A stretch of 64,000 nt of DNA from Plantibacter sp. PA-3-X8 (GTDB lineage: Bacteria; Actinomycetota; Actinomycetes; Actinomycetales; Microbacteriaceae), in contig NZ_CP033107.1 of the NCBI RefSeq assembly GCF_003856975.1, positions 186,001 through 250,000 on the forward strand, in the 5' to 3' direction. Both the position numbers and the translations under genes were made by a program. The notes under the pieces were generated by a model. The model did no database searches, was not told where the DNA came from, and saw nothing but the letters and a program-made list of their open reading frames with translations. The number at the start of each line of letters is the position of its first letter. The first letter of the stretch is position 1. Below, piece by piece: positions 15,276-24,227 of the stretch.

Positions 15276-17267
15276 ATGGAACACGTCGCTTGGGGAATCA
15301 TCGGCCCAGGAACGATCGCCGAACGGTTCGCGACCGAGCTGCACGCCAGTCGCACCGGTCGACTCGCCGCCGTCGCCAGTCGTGACGCGTCGCGTGCCGA
15401 AGAGTTCGGCGAGCGCTTCGGCGACGGCACGGCTCCCGTCCGCGGGTACGGCTCGGTCGCCGAGTTGCTGGCCGACCCCGGCGTCGACGCGGTCTACATC
15501 GCGACCCCGCACACGGAGCACGTCCGGCTGGTGATCGAAGCGGCGGAAGCCGGCAAGCACATCGTCAGCGAGAAGCCGCTCTCGGTGAACCGCGCCGGTG
15601 CGATGCTCGCGATCGAGGCCGCCCGCCGTGCCGGCGTGTACCTCGCCGAGGCGTTCATGTACCGCTTCCACCCGCAGACCGCGAAGCTCGTCGAGCTCGT
15701 GTCGTCGGGTGCCATCGGCGACGTCCAGCACATCGAGGCGTCGTTCGCGTTCGCCGCAGACCTGCCCGCCGATCACCGACTCATGAACCCGGAGCTGGCG
15801 GGCGGCGGCATCCTCGACGTCGGCGGCTACCCCGTCTCCATCTCGCGGCTCATCGCGGGTGCTGCCGTGGGTGCGCCGTTCGCCGACCCGACGGAGGTCA
15901 CCGGGAACGGCACCATCGGTTCGACCGGCGTCGACGAGTGGGCCAGCGCCTCGCTCGTCTTCCCGTCGGGCATCACGGCGCACGTCACGAGCGGCGTCCG
16001 CCTGCAGGACGACAACCGCGTGGTCGTCACGGGGTCCACCGGGCAGATCATCGTGTCGGACCCGTGGCTGCCGTCGGTCGAGGACGGTTCGACGATCGAG
16101 GTCCGCACCATCTCGGGCACCGAGTCGATCCACATCCCCGGGGCGCCGCAGTACGCGATCCAGGCCGATGCGGTCGCGACGTTCGCCGACGCGGGCCAGG
16201 CGCCGCAGATGCGTTGGGCGGACTCGCTCGGCAACCTCGCGACCCTCGACCGGTGGCGTGAGGCGATCGGCCTCGAGTACCCGTTCGAGTCGATCGACAC
16301 CGACATCCCGACCGGTTCCGGTCGGCCGCTCGCCGTGCGCGCCGAGCTCCCGATGCCGACCGGTCGCATCGCGGGCATCGACCACGACATCTCGCGGCTC
16401 GTGATGGGTGTCGACAACCAGCAGACCCTGTCGCACGCGTCGGCGATGTTCGACGACTTCTTCGAGCGCGGCGGCAACGCCTTCGACACGGCCTGGCTGT
16501 ACGGCGACGGGCTCCAGGAGCAGCTGCTCGGACGCTGGCTCGCCAACCGGGGTCTCCGCGACGACGTCGTGGTGATCGGCAAGGGTGCGCACACACCGTT
16601 CTGCGACCCGGAGTCGATCTCCCGGCAGCTGTTCGAGAGCCTCGACCGTCTCGGCACCGACCACCTCGACCTGTACCTCATGCACCGCGACAACGTGGAG
16701 GTGCCGGTGGGCGAGTTCGTCGACGTGCTGAACGAGCACGCCGAGGCCGGTCGCATCCGTGCGTTCGGTGGCTCCAACTGGACGATCGACCGGTTCGAGG
16801 AGGCGAACGCCTATGCGGCGGCCAACGGGAAGCGGGGGTTCGCGGCGCTGAGCAACCACTTCGGTCTCGCCCGCGCGCTCGACGTGCCGTGGGCCGGGTG
16901 TGTGGAGGTGACGGATCCGACGAGCCGGGCGTGGCTCGAGGAGACGAAGACGCCGCTGCTGCCGTGGTCGTCGCAAGCGCGCGGCTTCTTCACCGGGCGT
17001 GCCGAGCCCGAGGACCTGTCGGACCCGGACCTCGTGCGCTGCTACTACAGCGACGACAACTTCGAGCGGCTGGCCCGTGCGCGTCAGCTCGGCTCGGAGC
17101 TGGGGGTCGCGCCGACGGCGATCGCCCTGGCGTACGTCCTGGCGCAGGACTTCCCGACCTTCGCCCTCATCGGGCCGCGGTCCATCGAGGAGACCCGTTC
17201 GTCGACCGACGCCCTCTCCCTGAAGCTGACCGCGGAGCAGGTCGCCTGGCTCGACCTCCGGGTCTGA
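15276..17267 (+). CDS. Gfo/Idh/MocA oxidoreductase fused to an aldo/keto reductase
   Basis: 663 residues. Residues about 1-330 form a Gfo/Idh/MocA dehydrogenase: WGIIGPGTIAERF dinucleotide site and the EKPLS active-site block. Residues about 355-663 form an aldo/keto reductase with the catalytic tetrad visible: Asp and Tyr in FDTAWLYGDG, Lys in VIGKGAHT, His in DLYLMHRDN. The two redox domains are joined by a short linker. A two-step oxidation-reduction (for example sugar epimerisation or 3-keto sugar processing with cofactor recycling) is possible but not shown. Under the divergent LacI regulator. Confidence 0.9.
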   Translation: MEHVAWGIIGPGTIAERFATELHASRTGRLAAVASRDASRAEEFGERFGDGTAPVRGYGSVAELLADPGVDAVYIATPHTEHVRLVIEAAEAGKHIVSEKPLSVNRAGAMLAIEAARRAGVYLAEAFMYRFHPQTAKLVELVSSGAIGDVQHIEASFAFAADLPADHRLMNPELAGGGILDVGGYPVSISRLIAGAAVGAPFADPTEVTGNGTIGSTGVDEWASASLVFPSGITAHVTSGVRLQDDNRVVVTGSTGQIIVSDPWLPSVEDGSTIEVRTISGTESIHIPGAPQYAIQADAVATFADAGQAPQMRWADSLGNLATLDRWREAIGLEYPFESIDTDIPTGSGRPLAVRAELPMPTGRIAGIDHDISRLVMGVDNQQTLSHASAMFDDFFERGGNAFDTAWLYGDGLQEQLLGRWLANRGLRDDVVVIGKGAHTPFCDPESISRQLFESLDRLGTDHLDLYLMHRDNVEVPVGEFVDVLNEHAEAGRIRAFGGSNWTIDRFEEANAYAAANGKRGFAALSNHFGLARALDVPWAGCVEVTDPTSRAWLEETKTPLLPWSSQARGFFTGRAEPEDLSDPDLVRCYYSDDNFERLARARQLGSELGVAPTAIALAYVLAQDFPTFALIGPRSIEETRSSTDALSLKLTAEQVAWLDLRV

Positions 17268-17280
17268 TCCGTTCCCTCGG

Positions 17281-17417
17281 GTGACGCCAGCGCGGTGCGC
17301 TGGCGTGACCGCGGGTCATGCACGTGGGCGCGGGTCTCCAGAGGCCCGCGCTCACGCGTGCGGGGCGCGCTCGCGCCGAGTCGCTCCTCCTCGCGTCAGC
17401 GCACCGCGCTGGCGCAA
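17281..17417. repeat. 137-base palindromic element, copy A
   Basis: The left end carries GCCAGCGCGGTGCGCTGGCG and the right end (about 17394-17416) the same sequence inverted with one change. The interior shares CACGTGGGCGCG and CCCGCGCTCACG with copy B at 39964-40083. The left end alone folds into a 10-bp stem with a GGT loop (17284-17306), 16 bases past the fusion gene stop, so it may also terminate that gene. Confidence 0.75.
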
Positions 17418-17446
17418 CCACCGGAGCGCGCCCGGGCGGATGGGTG

Positions 17447-18538
17447 TCAGGTGAGGGGTTTGCGGGTGCGGTCACGCGCCAGGAGGACACCGAGGAGCAG
17501 GATCAGGATAAGGACGACACCGCGGGCGAGACCCTGCCAGTAAAAGGACAGCCCGATGAGGTTCATCCCGTTCGTCAGCAGCGCGAAGATGAGCACGCCG
17601 ACGAGCGTCCCGAAGAGGTTCGGCCGCCCCGTCCGACTCAGCGTCGTCCCGATGAACACCGCACCGATGGAGTCGAGCACGTAGAGCTGCCCGCTGTTCG
17701 CGACGAAGCCCTGGCTCCGCGAGGCCAGGATCAGCCCGGCGATGGCCGCGATCCCGGCGGCGAAGATGAAGGCGGTCGCCATCGACGTCCCCGCCAGCCG
17801 ACCGGAGATCCGGGTCGCAGTCGGCTGCTCACCCGCCGCGGTCAGCACCCGACCCCAGCGACTCCGTTCGAGCGCAGCCCAGACGATGATCAGCACGAGC
17901 ACGGCGACGACGATCGGCGCCGCGACACCGAGTACGGTTCCGGCACCCAGCCACGCGAACTCGTCCGGCACGCTGCTGCGCGACAGGTAGATGGGCGACC
18001 CGCCGTCGGTCGCGACCTGCTGCACGCCACCACCGATGAACCAGACGCTCAGCGTCGCGAGGAACGGTCGGATGCGCAGCACCACGATGAGGAACGCGTT
18101 CACGGCCCCGACGAGCAGGCCGACGACCAGACCGCCGACGATCGCCACCCAGGCCACGTAGTCGTCGGCCAGGAGCGCCGACGCGGTGAGCGCCGCGAGG
18201 TCGATGGCGACACCGATGGAGAGGTCGATGCCACCGGCGCGGACGACGACCGTCATCGCGACGGCCGCGAGCAGGAGGAGCGCGTTCTGGTTGAGCACGC
18301 CAAGGAGGTTGTCGGCGGTCAGGAACGACGGCGACAGCACCGCGAACACGATGAGCAGCACGGCCAGCACGGCGGGGGCGAGCGCCTGCGGGACCGCGGC
18401 ACCGAGGCCACGGACCGTCAGCCTCGAGAGCGGGCCGCCGGGACGCTGGTCATCGCCGCCTCCCGGTCCAACCGACCCGGCCTTCGGGACGGAGACGCCG
18501 GTGGTGGCGGAGGACTGCGTGCGCGTGTCGACACTCAT
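17447..18538 (-). CDS. RbsC-type sugar ABC transporter permease (second)
   Basis: 363 residues with about 8-10 hydrophobic segments. A ~55-residue hydrophilic N-terminus precedes them. The RbsC hallmark VVRAGGIDLSIGV is present, as is GLVVGLLVGAVNAFLIVVLRIRPFLATL. Start ATG 18538 overlaps the stop of the other permease by four bases (ATGA). It forms the membrane channel with its partner permease and the duplicated ATPase encoded upstream. Last gene of the four-gene operon. A longer in-frame start reaches into the neighbour and is unlikely. Confidence 0.92.
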   Translation of the reverse strand: MSVDTRTQSSATTGVSVPKAGSVGPGGGDDQRPGGPLSRLTVRGLGAAVPQALAPAVLAVLLIVFAVLSPSFLTADNLLGVLNQNALLLLAAVAMTVVVRAGGIDLSIGVAIDLAALTASALLADDYVAWVAIVGGLVVGLLVGAVNAFLIVVLRIRPFLATLSVWFIGGGVQQVATDGGSPIYLSRSSVPDEFAWLGAGTVLGVAAPIVVAVLVLIIVWAALERSRWGRVLTAAGEQPTATRISGRLAGTSMATAFIFAAGIAAIAGLILASRSQGFVANSGQLYVLDSIGAVFIGTTLSRTGRPNLFGTLVGVLIFALLTNGMNLIGLSFYWQGLARGVVLILILLLGVLLARDRTRKPLT

Positions 18539-19563
18539 CGCTTGACGCTCCGTTCGCGGATCGCGGCGACCGCGAGGACCAGCAGGATCAACACACCCTT
18601 GGTGATGCCGATCCACTGGCTCGGGACGCCGAGCTGGCTGAAGCCATTGGTGAGGATCGCGACGAACACGGCACTGAACAGAGTCCCCGTGATCGTGACG
18701 ACGAGCCGACGGGAGAACGCGATGGACAGGAACGTCGCGAGGAGGATGTCGATGAGCGACTGCTCGCCGATCCCCGGCAGGGCAGCGGACAACCGACTGG
18801 TCATGAGGACGCCCGCGATCCCGGCGAGGACCGCCGCGAGGACGTAGCTGACGACGATGTGGCGGTTGACGGCGATCCCGGCCACCCGGGCGGCCGTCGG
18901 ATTCTGCCCGACCGCGGCGTTCTTCACGCCCCAGCTGGTGCGCCCGGTGGTGAAGGCGGCGACCGCGAAGACGAACAGGAGCACGACGACCGCGGCAGGG
19001 ACACCGACGACGTGTCCACTCCGCAACCAGACCAGCCCGGCGTCGGAGACCGGCACCTTCACGTTGTTCGTGATGACGATGGTGAGACTCGTGACGATGC
19101 TCATCATCGCGAGGGTGACGAGGAGCGGGCGGATCCCGGCGACAACGACGAGACCGTTCACGAGCCCGATGACCGCCGCGGCTCCGAGCCCGATGAGCAG
19201 CGCGAGCGGCAGACCGAGCTCGGCCTGCAGGAGCACCGCGACGAGGGCACCGGAGAAGCCGAGGACGGCGCCGATGGAGAGGTCGATGCCGCCGCGGACG
19301 ACGTCCTCACCGCCCGTGACGACGACGATGGACAGTCCGAAGGCCGCGATCGCGTAGACCGCCGACTGGGTGAGGATCGTCGCGAGGTTGGCCGGGTCGA
19401 GGAAGCCGGGCGAGGCGACCGCGAAGACGACGACCTCGATGACGACGATCGCGTAGCCGATGAGTCCCAACCGGGAGACCGGGCGACGGCGTTTGGTCGC
19501 GGACTCGGCTGCGGCCGACGGCGCCTGGCCGGGCGCGACGGGTGGAGCGGAGAGGGCGGTCAT
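18535..19563 (-). CDS. RbsC-type sugar ABC transporter permease (first)
   Basis: 342 residues, multiple membrane segments. It contains the family motif VVRGGIDLSIGAVLGFSGALVAVLL and GLVNGLVVVAGIRPLLVTLAMMSI. Two different permeases in one operon suggest a heterodimeric channel, unlike the single RbsC of ribose systems but like AI-2 (LsrCD) and several actinobacterial sugar systems. Start and stop both overlap neighbours by four bases. Confidence 0.92.
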   Translation of the reverse strand: MTALSAPPVAPGQAPSAAAESATKRRRPVSRLGLIGYAIVVIEVVVFAVASPGFLDPANLATILTQSAVYAIAAFGLSIVVVTGGEDVVRGGIDLSIGAVLGFSGALVAVLLQAELGLPLALLIGLGAAAVIGLVNGLVVVAGIRPLLVTLAMMSIVTSLTIVITNNVKVPVSDAGLVWLRSGHVVGVPAAVVVLLFVFAVAAFTTGRTSWGVKNAAVGQNPTAARVAGIAVNRHIVVSYVLAAVLAGIAGVLMTSRLSAALPGIGEQSLIDILLATFLSIAFSRRLVVTITGTLFSAVFVAILTNGFSQLGVPSQWIGITKGVLILLVLAVAAIRERSVKR

Positions 19564-21278
19564 GCGGAAGCTCCTCGGGTGGGCAGTGTGCCGCCTCCAG
19601 GGTCTGCCGACGGGGCAGACCTCGGGGGATCAGCCTGCGTCGACGACGTGGGCCCTTCGGCAAGCTCAGGGACCGGCGGGACCGAGGGGGCCGGCGGCGT
19701 TGACGCGACCTCGGCGGCGCCCGTCGACCAGGCGAGGATCGTGTCGGCGGTCGCCTGCGATCGGGGCAGCTCGGTCCGGATCGTCCCGCGGTACAGCACG
19801 AGGACGCGGTCGGCGAGGCCGATCAGTTCCTCGAGGTCGACGCTCACGAGCAGGACGCCGGCGCCCTGCGCGACGAGCGCGTCGATCTCCGCGTAGATCT
19901 GTTGACGCGACCCGATGTCGACGCCGGAGGTCGGCTGGTCGAGCACGAACACCGTCGATCCGGCCGCGAGCCATCGACCGAGCACGACCTTCTGCTGGTT
20001 GCCGCCGGAGAGGCTCCCGGCCACCGCGGTGTCGTTCGCGGGCCGGACGTCGAGCCTCGCGACGAGGTCGGCGGCGATCTCCCGCTCGCGTCGACCACGC
20101 AGGATCCCGCCGAGCCCGGTGATGCGGTCGAGCGCGGCGAGGGTGAGGTTCTCGCGGACGGACTGACGGTTCAGGATGCCGTCGCGGTGGCGGTTGGCCG
20201 GGACGTACGCCCCACCCGCCCGGACGAAGGCCCTCGGCGAGCGGATCGTCGCCCGGCCGAGCCGCACGGTTCCGCCGTGCGCGCGCAAGCCGGTGACCGC
20301 GTCGGCCAGTTCCTCGAGGCCCGAGCCGACGAGACCCGTGACGCCCACGATCTCGCCCGGACGGACGGCGATCGAGACGCCGTGCAGCCGTTCGGGGACC
20401 GTCAGGCCATCGATCGCGAGGACCGGTTCGGCGACGGCGTCGGCGACGATCCGTTCCCGGTCGCCGAACTCCTCGACGCTCCGCCCCACCATGAGCTGGA
20501 CGATGGCGTCGAGGGTCGCGTCGGGATCGGCGAGGTCGAGGGCACCGACGCGTTCACCGTTCCGGAGGACCACGACGCGGGACGCGATGTCGCGCACCTC
20601 CTGCAGGTAGTGGGAGATGTAGATGACGGCGACGCCCTGGCTCTGCAGGGTCCGGACGATGCGGAACAGCCGCTCCACGTCGCCGGCGGCGAGCGGTGCG
20701 GTGGGTTCGTCGAGCACGAGGACCCGTGGTCGCGTGATCGTCGCGATCGCGAGCTGCAGGAGTTGCTGCTCGGCGACGCTCAGCTCGTCGACGAGGGTCT
20801 TGCCCGGCACGTCCAGCCCGACGAGGTCGAGCAGCTCCCGCTCGGCGCGCCGGTCGAGCTGCCGGCCGGTGAGGAACGCGGAGCGCGAGCCGAGGAACAG
20901 CTGCTCCGCGACCGTGAGGCGACCGGCCAGGTGGCGGTCCTGGTGGATGACGCGGACACCGAGGCGTTCGGCGTCGCCCGGGTTGCGGATGACGACCGGT
21001 TCACCGTCGATCTCGATGGTGCCCTCGCTCGCCGTGTAGAGGCCGGTGAGGATCTTGATGAGCGTCGACTTGCCCGCGCCGTTCTCGCCCACGAGCGCGA
21101 CGACCTCGCCGGGGTGCACCTCGAGGTCGACGTCGTCCAGCACCCGGACGCCGCCGAAGTCCTTCGCGATGCCACGCATACTCACGGCGGGAGCCGAGGC
21201 TTCGGTCGTGGCTGCACCGGGCCGACCGCCCAGCGAGCGCTGGGCGGTCGACTCGTCGATCGAGGTGTCGTGCGTCAT
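19560..21278 (-). CDS. Sugar ABC transporter ATPase with two nucleotide-binding domains (RbsA-like)
   Basis: 572 residues. The first ATPase domain (about 30-260) has Walker A GENGAGKSTL, the signature LSVAEQQLLQLA and Walker B VLVLDEPTAPL. The second (about 275-510) lacks a clean Walker A (GVTGLVGSGLEEL), as usual for RbsA-type proteins, but has LSGGNQQKVVLGRWLA and FVLDQPTSGVDIG. It powers import through the two permeases downstream. The last ~35 residues are Pro-rich and partly encoded by a dispersed repeat copy (VPELAEGP at 19653-19676). ATGA overlaps at both ends. Confidence 0.95.
   Translation of the reverse strand: MTHDTSIDESTAQRSLGGRPGAATTEASAPAVSMRGIAKDFGGVRVLDDVDLEVHPGEVVALVGENGAGKSTLIKILTGLYTASEGTIEIDGEPVVIRNPGDAERLGVRVIHQDRHLAGRLTVAEQLFLGSRSAFLTGRQLDRRAERELLDLVGLDVPGKTLVDELSVAEQQLLQLAIATITRPRVLVLDEPTAPLAAGDVERLFRIVRTLQSQGVAVIYISHYLQEVRDIASRVVVLRNGERVGALDLADPDATLDAIVQLMVGRSVEEFGDRERIVADAVAEPVLAIDGLTVPERLHGVSIAVRPGEIVGVTGLVGSGLEELADAVTGLRAHGGTVRLGRATIRSPRAFVRAGGAYVPANRHRDGILNRQSVRENLTLAALDRITGLGGILRGRREREIAADLVARLDVRPANDTAVAGSLSGGNQQKVVLGRWLAAGSTVFVLDQPTSGVDIGSRQQIYAEIDALVAQGAGVLLVSVDLEELIGLADRVLVLYRGTIRTELPRSQATADTILAWSTGAAEVASTPPAPSVPPVPELAEGPTSSTQADPPRSAPSADPGGGTLPTRGASA
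19653..19676. repeat. Dispersed repeat copy inside the 3' end of the ABC ATPase gene
   Basis: CTTCGGCAAGCTCAGGGACC within this span matches the intergenic repeat family (6336, 6389, 11012) but is read through in frame, giving the peptide VPELAEGP in the non-conserved C-terminal tail. The gene remains open, so insertion of the repeat lengthened the protein without breaking it. Confidence 0.7.
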
Positions 21279-22309
21279 TCCAGGCCGAGTCGCTTGCGCT
21301 CGTCGGCGACGTTCGCCTTGTCGATGAACACGGCGTCGAGGTAGGTGCTCAGCGGCACCTCGTCCTGCTTGCCGCCGAGGTACAGGGCGACGTTGTTCGC
21401 GCTCGTCGTCCCGAACAGGGTCGGCTGCTGCGCGACCGTGAACTGATACACCGAGTCGGGGTCCTGGATGAGGTCGAGCGCTCCGGGCTCGGCGTCGACG
21501 CCGTAGACCTTGATCTCGTCGCGGCCCGCCGCGTCGATGGCCTGGGAGGCACCGATCGCCGGGAGGTCCCAGCACGACCACACGGCCGAGATCTCGCCCT
21601 TGGGGTAGCGGGTGAGCGCATCGTTCGTCTTCTGCTTGGCGTCCTCGATGGTGCCCTCGTAGATGTCCTGCAGCTCGGGCTCGATGATCTCGATGTTCGG
21701 GTAGTTCTTCAGCACGAGCTTGAACTCGTCGTAGCGGATCTGGCAGGGGGTGACGTCGTAGAAGCCGTTGAAGACGAGCACCTTGCCCTTCCCGCCGATG
21801 TCCTCGGCGAGGGTGCGGGCGAGGGTGGAGCCGATCTGCCAGTTGTCGGAACCGATGTTGTTCACCGAGTTCTCGCTGGCGTGGTCGATCGTGAAGACCG
21901 GGATGTCGGCGTCCTTCGCCTGCTGCAGCGCCGGGGCGAGCGTGGTCGCGTCGCCGAGGATGACGACGATCGCGTCGACCTTCTGTGAGACGAGGTTCTC
22001 GACGTTGGCCAGGTGCTTGTCGTCCTGTGCGTCGGCCTGGGTCGCGACCACCTTCGCGCCGAGCTCCTCCAAGCGGTCCTGGACGCCCTGGTAGGTGAGG
22101 CGACCGAAGTCGCGCACGACGTCCTTCGCTGCCACGCCGACGGTCTTGCCCTTGAGCGAGGGGACGTCGGCGTCGGAGGCCGCTGAGCTGGCGGCGGGGC
22201 CGCTCGTCGACTCGCCGGATGAGGACTGCTTCAGCGAACAGCCGGTGGCGAGGCCGGCCACGACGGCCAGCGAGATGATGGACAGCGCGAGGCGTGATCG
22301 ACGACGCAT
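21275..22309 (-). CDS. Sugar-binding lipoprotein of the RbsABC-type importer
   Basis: 344 residues. Lipoprotein signal peptide MRRRSRLALSIISLAVVAGL followed by the lipobox ATGC near residue 26. The mature part is a type I (RbsB-like) periplasmic-binding protein: TVGVAAKDVVRDFGRLTYQGVQ, DAIVVILGDATTLAPAL, FTIDHASENSVNNIGSDNW and VYGVDAEPGALDLI. It captures sugar outside the membrane and delivers it to the permeases encoded after it. First gene of the operon; its stop overlaps the ATPase start. Sugar identity unknown. Confidence 0.92.
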   Translation of the reverse strand: MRRRSRLALSIISLAVVAGLATGCSLKQSSSGESTSGPAASSAASDADVPSLKGKTVGVAAKDVVRDFGRLTYQGVQDRLEELGAKVVATQADAQDDKHLANVENLVSQKVDAIVVILGDATTLAPALQQAKDADIPVFTIDHASENSVNNIGSDNWQIGSTLARTLAEDIGGKGKVLVFNGFYDVTPCQIRYDEFKLVLKNYPNIEIIEPELQDIYEGTIEDAKQKTNDALTRYPKGEISAVWSCWDLPAIGASQAIDAAGRDEIKVYGVDAEPGALDLIQDPDSVYQFTVAQQPTLFGTTSANNVALYLGGKQDEVPLSTYLDAVFIDKANVADERKRLGLE

Positions 22310-22525
22310 GGGGACTCCAGAGGACGGTGGGGCGCGGGAGGGTGCAAGGGTGGTGGGGCGGGCCGGCGTCCGCTGTCGGCGCGTGGGGGCGCACCGGGAC
22401 GTCGGGTTGCAGTAACAGTAAGGAGTGATCGGACGGGCCGCGAGAGGGCGCTCAACCTGACGTAACACAAGCCGCGCGGCGTCGGAGGTGCGCGCTGACC
22501 GGTGCCGGCGCAGCCCACGAAAACG

Positions 22526-22538
22526 TCGGATGTATCAT
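22526..22538. promoter_or_regulatory. Putative GntR operator TCGGATGTATCAT
   Basis: Located about 50 bases upstream of the GntR start and within the region shared with the divergent RbsABC operon. It contains ATG-TAT-CAT, an odd palindrome. A 12-of-13 match, TCGGATGTCTCAT, lies at 26547-26559 before the fucosidase and its binding-protein gene. The shared sequence suggests autoregulation and control of the fucoside genes. Confidence 0.5.
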
Positions 22539-22588
22539 GGCGCGAGGCGGAGCGACCGGCGACCGTCGTGCACCAACGGGGGGTCTCC

Positions 22589-23260
22589 ATGGCAGTCACC
22601 GACGAAGCGATCGCGAGGATCCAGGCGATGATCGTCGCCGGCGATCTCCAGCCCGGGCAGCGGCTCCCTCCGGAGAAGGAACTCAGCGAGACGCTCGGGC
22701 TCTCGCGCAGCTCGCTCCGTGAAGCGGTCAAGGCCCTCGAACTCATCCGCGTGCTCGACGTGCGTCGCGGCGACGGCACCTACGTCACGACGCTCGAACC
22801 GAGCCTGCTGCACGAGGCGATGTCGTTCGTCATCGACATGCACGCCGACGGTTCCCTCATCGAGATGTTCGAGGTGCGGCGGATCCTCGAGCCGTCCGCC
22901 TCGGTGATGGCGATCCGCCACCTGGACGACGAGAAGATCGCCGAACTGCGCGCGATGGTCGACGAGGTGGACGAGTCCACGACCGTCGAGGACCTCGTCG
23001 CGCACGACCTGCAGTTCCACGCCCGCGTCATCGAGCTGAGCGGCAACGCCTACCTCGCGAGCCTGCTCGCCGCCCTCGGCAGCAAGACGGTCCGCGCCCG
23101 CATCTGGCGCGGCCTCACCGAGGAGAAGGCCGTCGCCCGCACCCTGCAGGAGCACCATGCGATCGTCGACGCCCTCGAGAAGCGCGACACCGAACTGACG
23201 CGTGCCCTCGTGACCGTGCACGTGAGCGGCGTCGAGAGCTGGCTGCGCCGGTCCCTCTGA
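22589..23260 (+). CDS. GntR-family (FadR/FCD type) transcriptional regulator
   Basis: 223 residues. Winged helix at about 5-75 with GQRLPPEKELSETLGLSRSS and LREAVKALELIRVLDVRRGDGTYV, followed by an FCD domain (EMFEVRRILEPSASVMAI, DLQFHARVIELSGNAYLASL, EHHAIVDALEKRD). ATG 22589 is preferred over an in-frame start at 22502 because the domain begins directly after it and a G-rich stretch precedes it. It lies between the RbsABC-type operon and the MalEFG-type/fucosidase group, and a matching candidate operator links it to both its own promoter and the fucosidase region. Confidence 0.88.
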   Translation: MAVTDEAIARIQAMIVAGDLQPGQRLPPEKELSETLGLSRSSLREAVKALELIRVLDVRRGDGTYVTTLEPSLLHEAMSFVIDMHADGSLIEMFEVRRILEPSASVMAIRHLDDEKIAELRAMVDEVDESTTVEDLVAHDLQFHARVIELSGNAYLASLLAALGSKTVRARIWRGLTEEKAVARTLQEHHAIVDALEKRDTELTRALVTVHVSGVESWLRRSL

Positions 23261-23286
23261 CCCCTGCCACGTGCCCGGGTGGGTCG

Positions 23287-23316
23287 GAGCGGGCTCAGCG
23301 TCCGCCGAGCCCGCTC
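23287..23316 (-). terminator. Hairpin at the end of the MalG-type permease gene
   Basis: GAGCGGGCTC (23287-23296) pairs with GAGCCCGCTC (23307-23316), a perfect 10-bp stem spanning the permease stop codon and 27 bases past the GntR stop. It may terminate both convergent genes. No T-run. Confidence 0.5.
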
Positions 23317-24227
23317 GTCACGATGCCCCGGATGAGGTGCTTCTGCAGCAGGATCAGCATGAGGACGGTCGGGAGCATCGAGATGACCGAAGCCGCCATC
23401 ACCAGATTCCACTGGCTGCCCTGCTGCCCGAAGAACTGCTGGAGCCCGAGCGGGATCGTCCCATAGGTGTTCACGTCGTTGACGATGATGAGCGGCCAGA
23501 GGAACGAGTTCCAGTAGGCGATGAACGAGAAGACGGCGAGAACCGCGAGCGTCGGGCGGGCGAGCGGGAGCATGACGTGCGTGAACGTCTTGATCACGCC
23601 GGCGCCGTCGACACGAGCGGCGTCGTCCAGTTCCTGCGGCACGGTCAGGAAGAACTGCCGACAGAGGAAGGCGCCGAGCGCGGTGAACGCGAACGGGATG
23701 ATAAGTGCTTGGAACGAGTCGACCCAGCCGAACCCCTGCATCATCACGTACAGCGGGATGAGGAGCACGTCCTGCGGGATCATCATCGTCGCCAGGAAGA
23801 GGACGAACACGAGGTTGCGGCCCCTCCACCGGAGGCGGGAGAAGGCGTAGCCGCTCAGCACGGAGACGGCCATGTTGATCATGGTGCCGACGACAGCGAC
23901 GAACAGACCGTTCAGGAGGAACCGGCCGAAGGGCAGGTAGCTGAAGGCCTCGGAGTAGTTCTCCCAACGGATCGACGAGCCGATGAGCGTCGGGGGTGTC
24001 GTGAACGTCTCGGCCGGAGGCTTCAGCGAGGTCGCCACCATGTAGACGAGCGGTGAGATGAACGCGAGGGCGACGAGACACAGCACCACGTAGGACACGA
24101 TCGACCGAGCACGGCTGACGGACTTCGTCTGCCCCCGCCGGAGCCCGCGGGGGTTGACGGTGACGAACGACGAGGTCGGCGGATGCTGTCTGGCGGCCGA
24201 CCTGCCCGCCGAGATCCGATTACTCAT
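23295..24227 (-). CDS. Carbohydrate ABC transporter permease, MalG type
   Basis: 310 residues, six membrane segments. Begins in a cytoplasmic Arg/Ser-rich tail, then IVSYVVLCLVALAFISPLVYM. The EAA loop that docks to the ATPase is seen as VPQELDDAARVDGAGVIKTF. Start ATG 24227 lies 8 bases inside the upstream permease, giving coupling. No ATPase is encoded in this operon; in actinobacteria such CUT1 systems generally share a common MsiK-like ATPase located elsewhere. Confidence 0.9.
   Translation of the reverse strand: MSNRISAGRSAARQHPPTSSFVTVNPRGLRRGQTKSVSRARSIVSYVVLCLVALAFISPLVYMVATSLKPPAETFTTPPTLIGSSIRWENYSEAFSYLPFGRFLLNGLFVAVVGTMINMAVSVLSGYAFSRLRWRGRNLVFVLFLATMMIPQDVLLIPLYVMMQGFGWVDSFQALIIPFAFTALGAFLCRQFFLTVPQELDDAARVDGAGVIKTFTHVMLPLARPTLAVLAVFSFIAYWNSFLWPLIIVNDVNTYGTIPLGLQQFFGQQGSQWNLVMAASVISMLPTVLMLILLQKHLIRGIVTSGLGGR

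Noticed and set aside
15228..16976. Open frame of 582 codons on the minus strand
   Set aside because: Antisense to the dehydrogenase-reductase fusion, which shows two complete enzyme domains.
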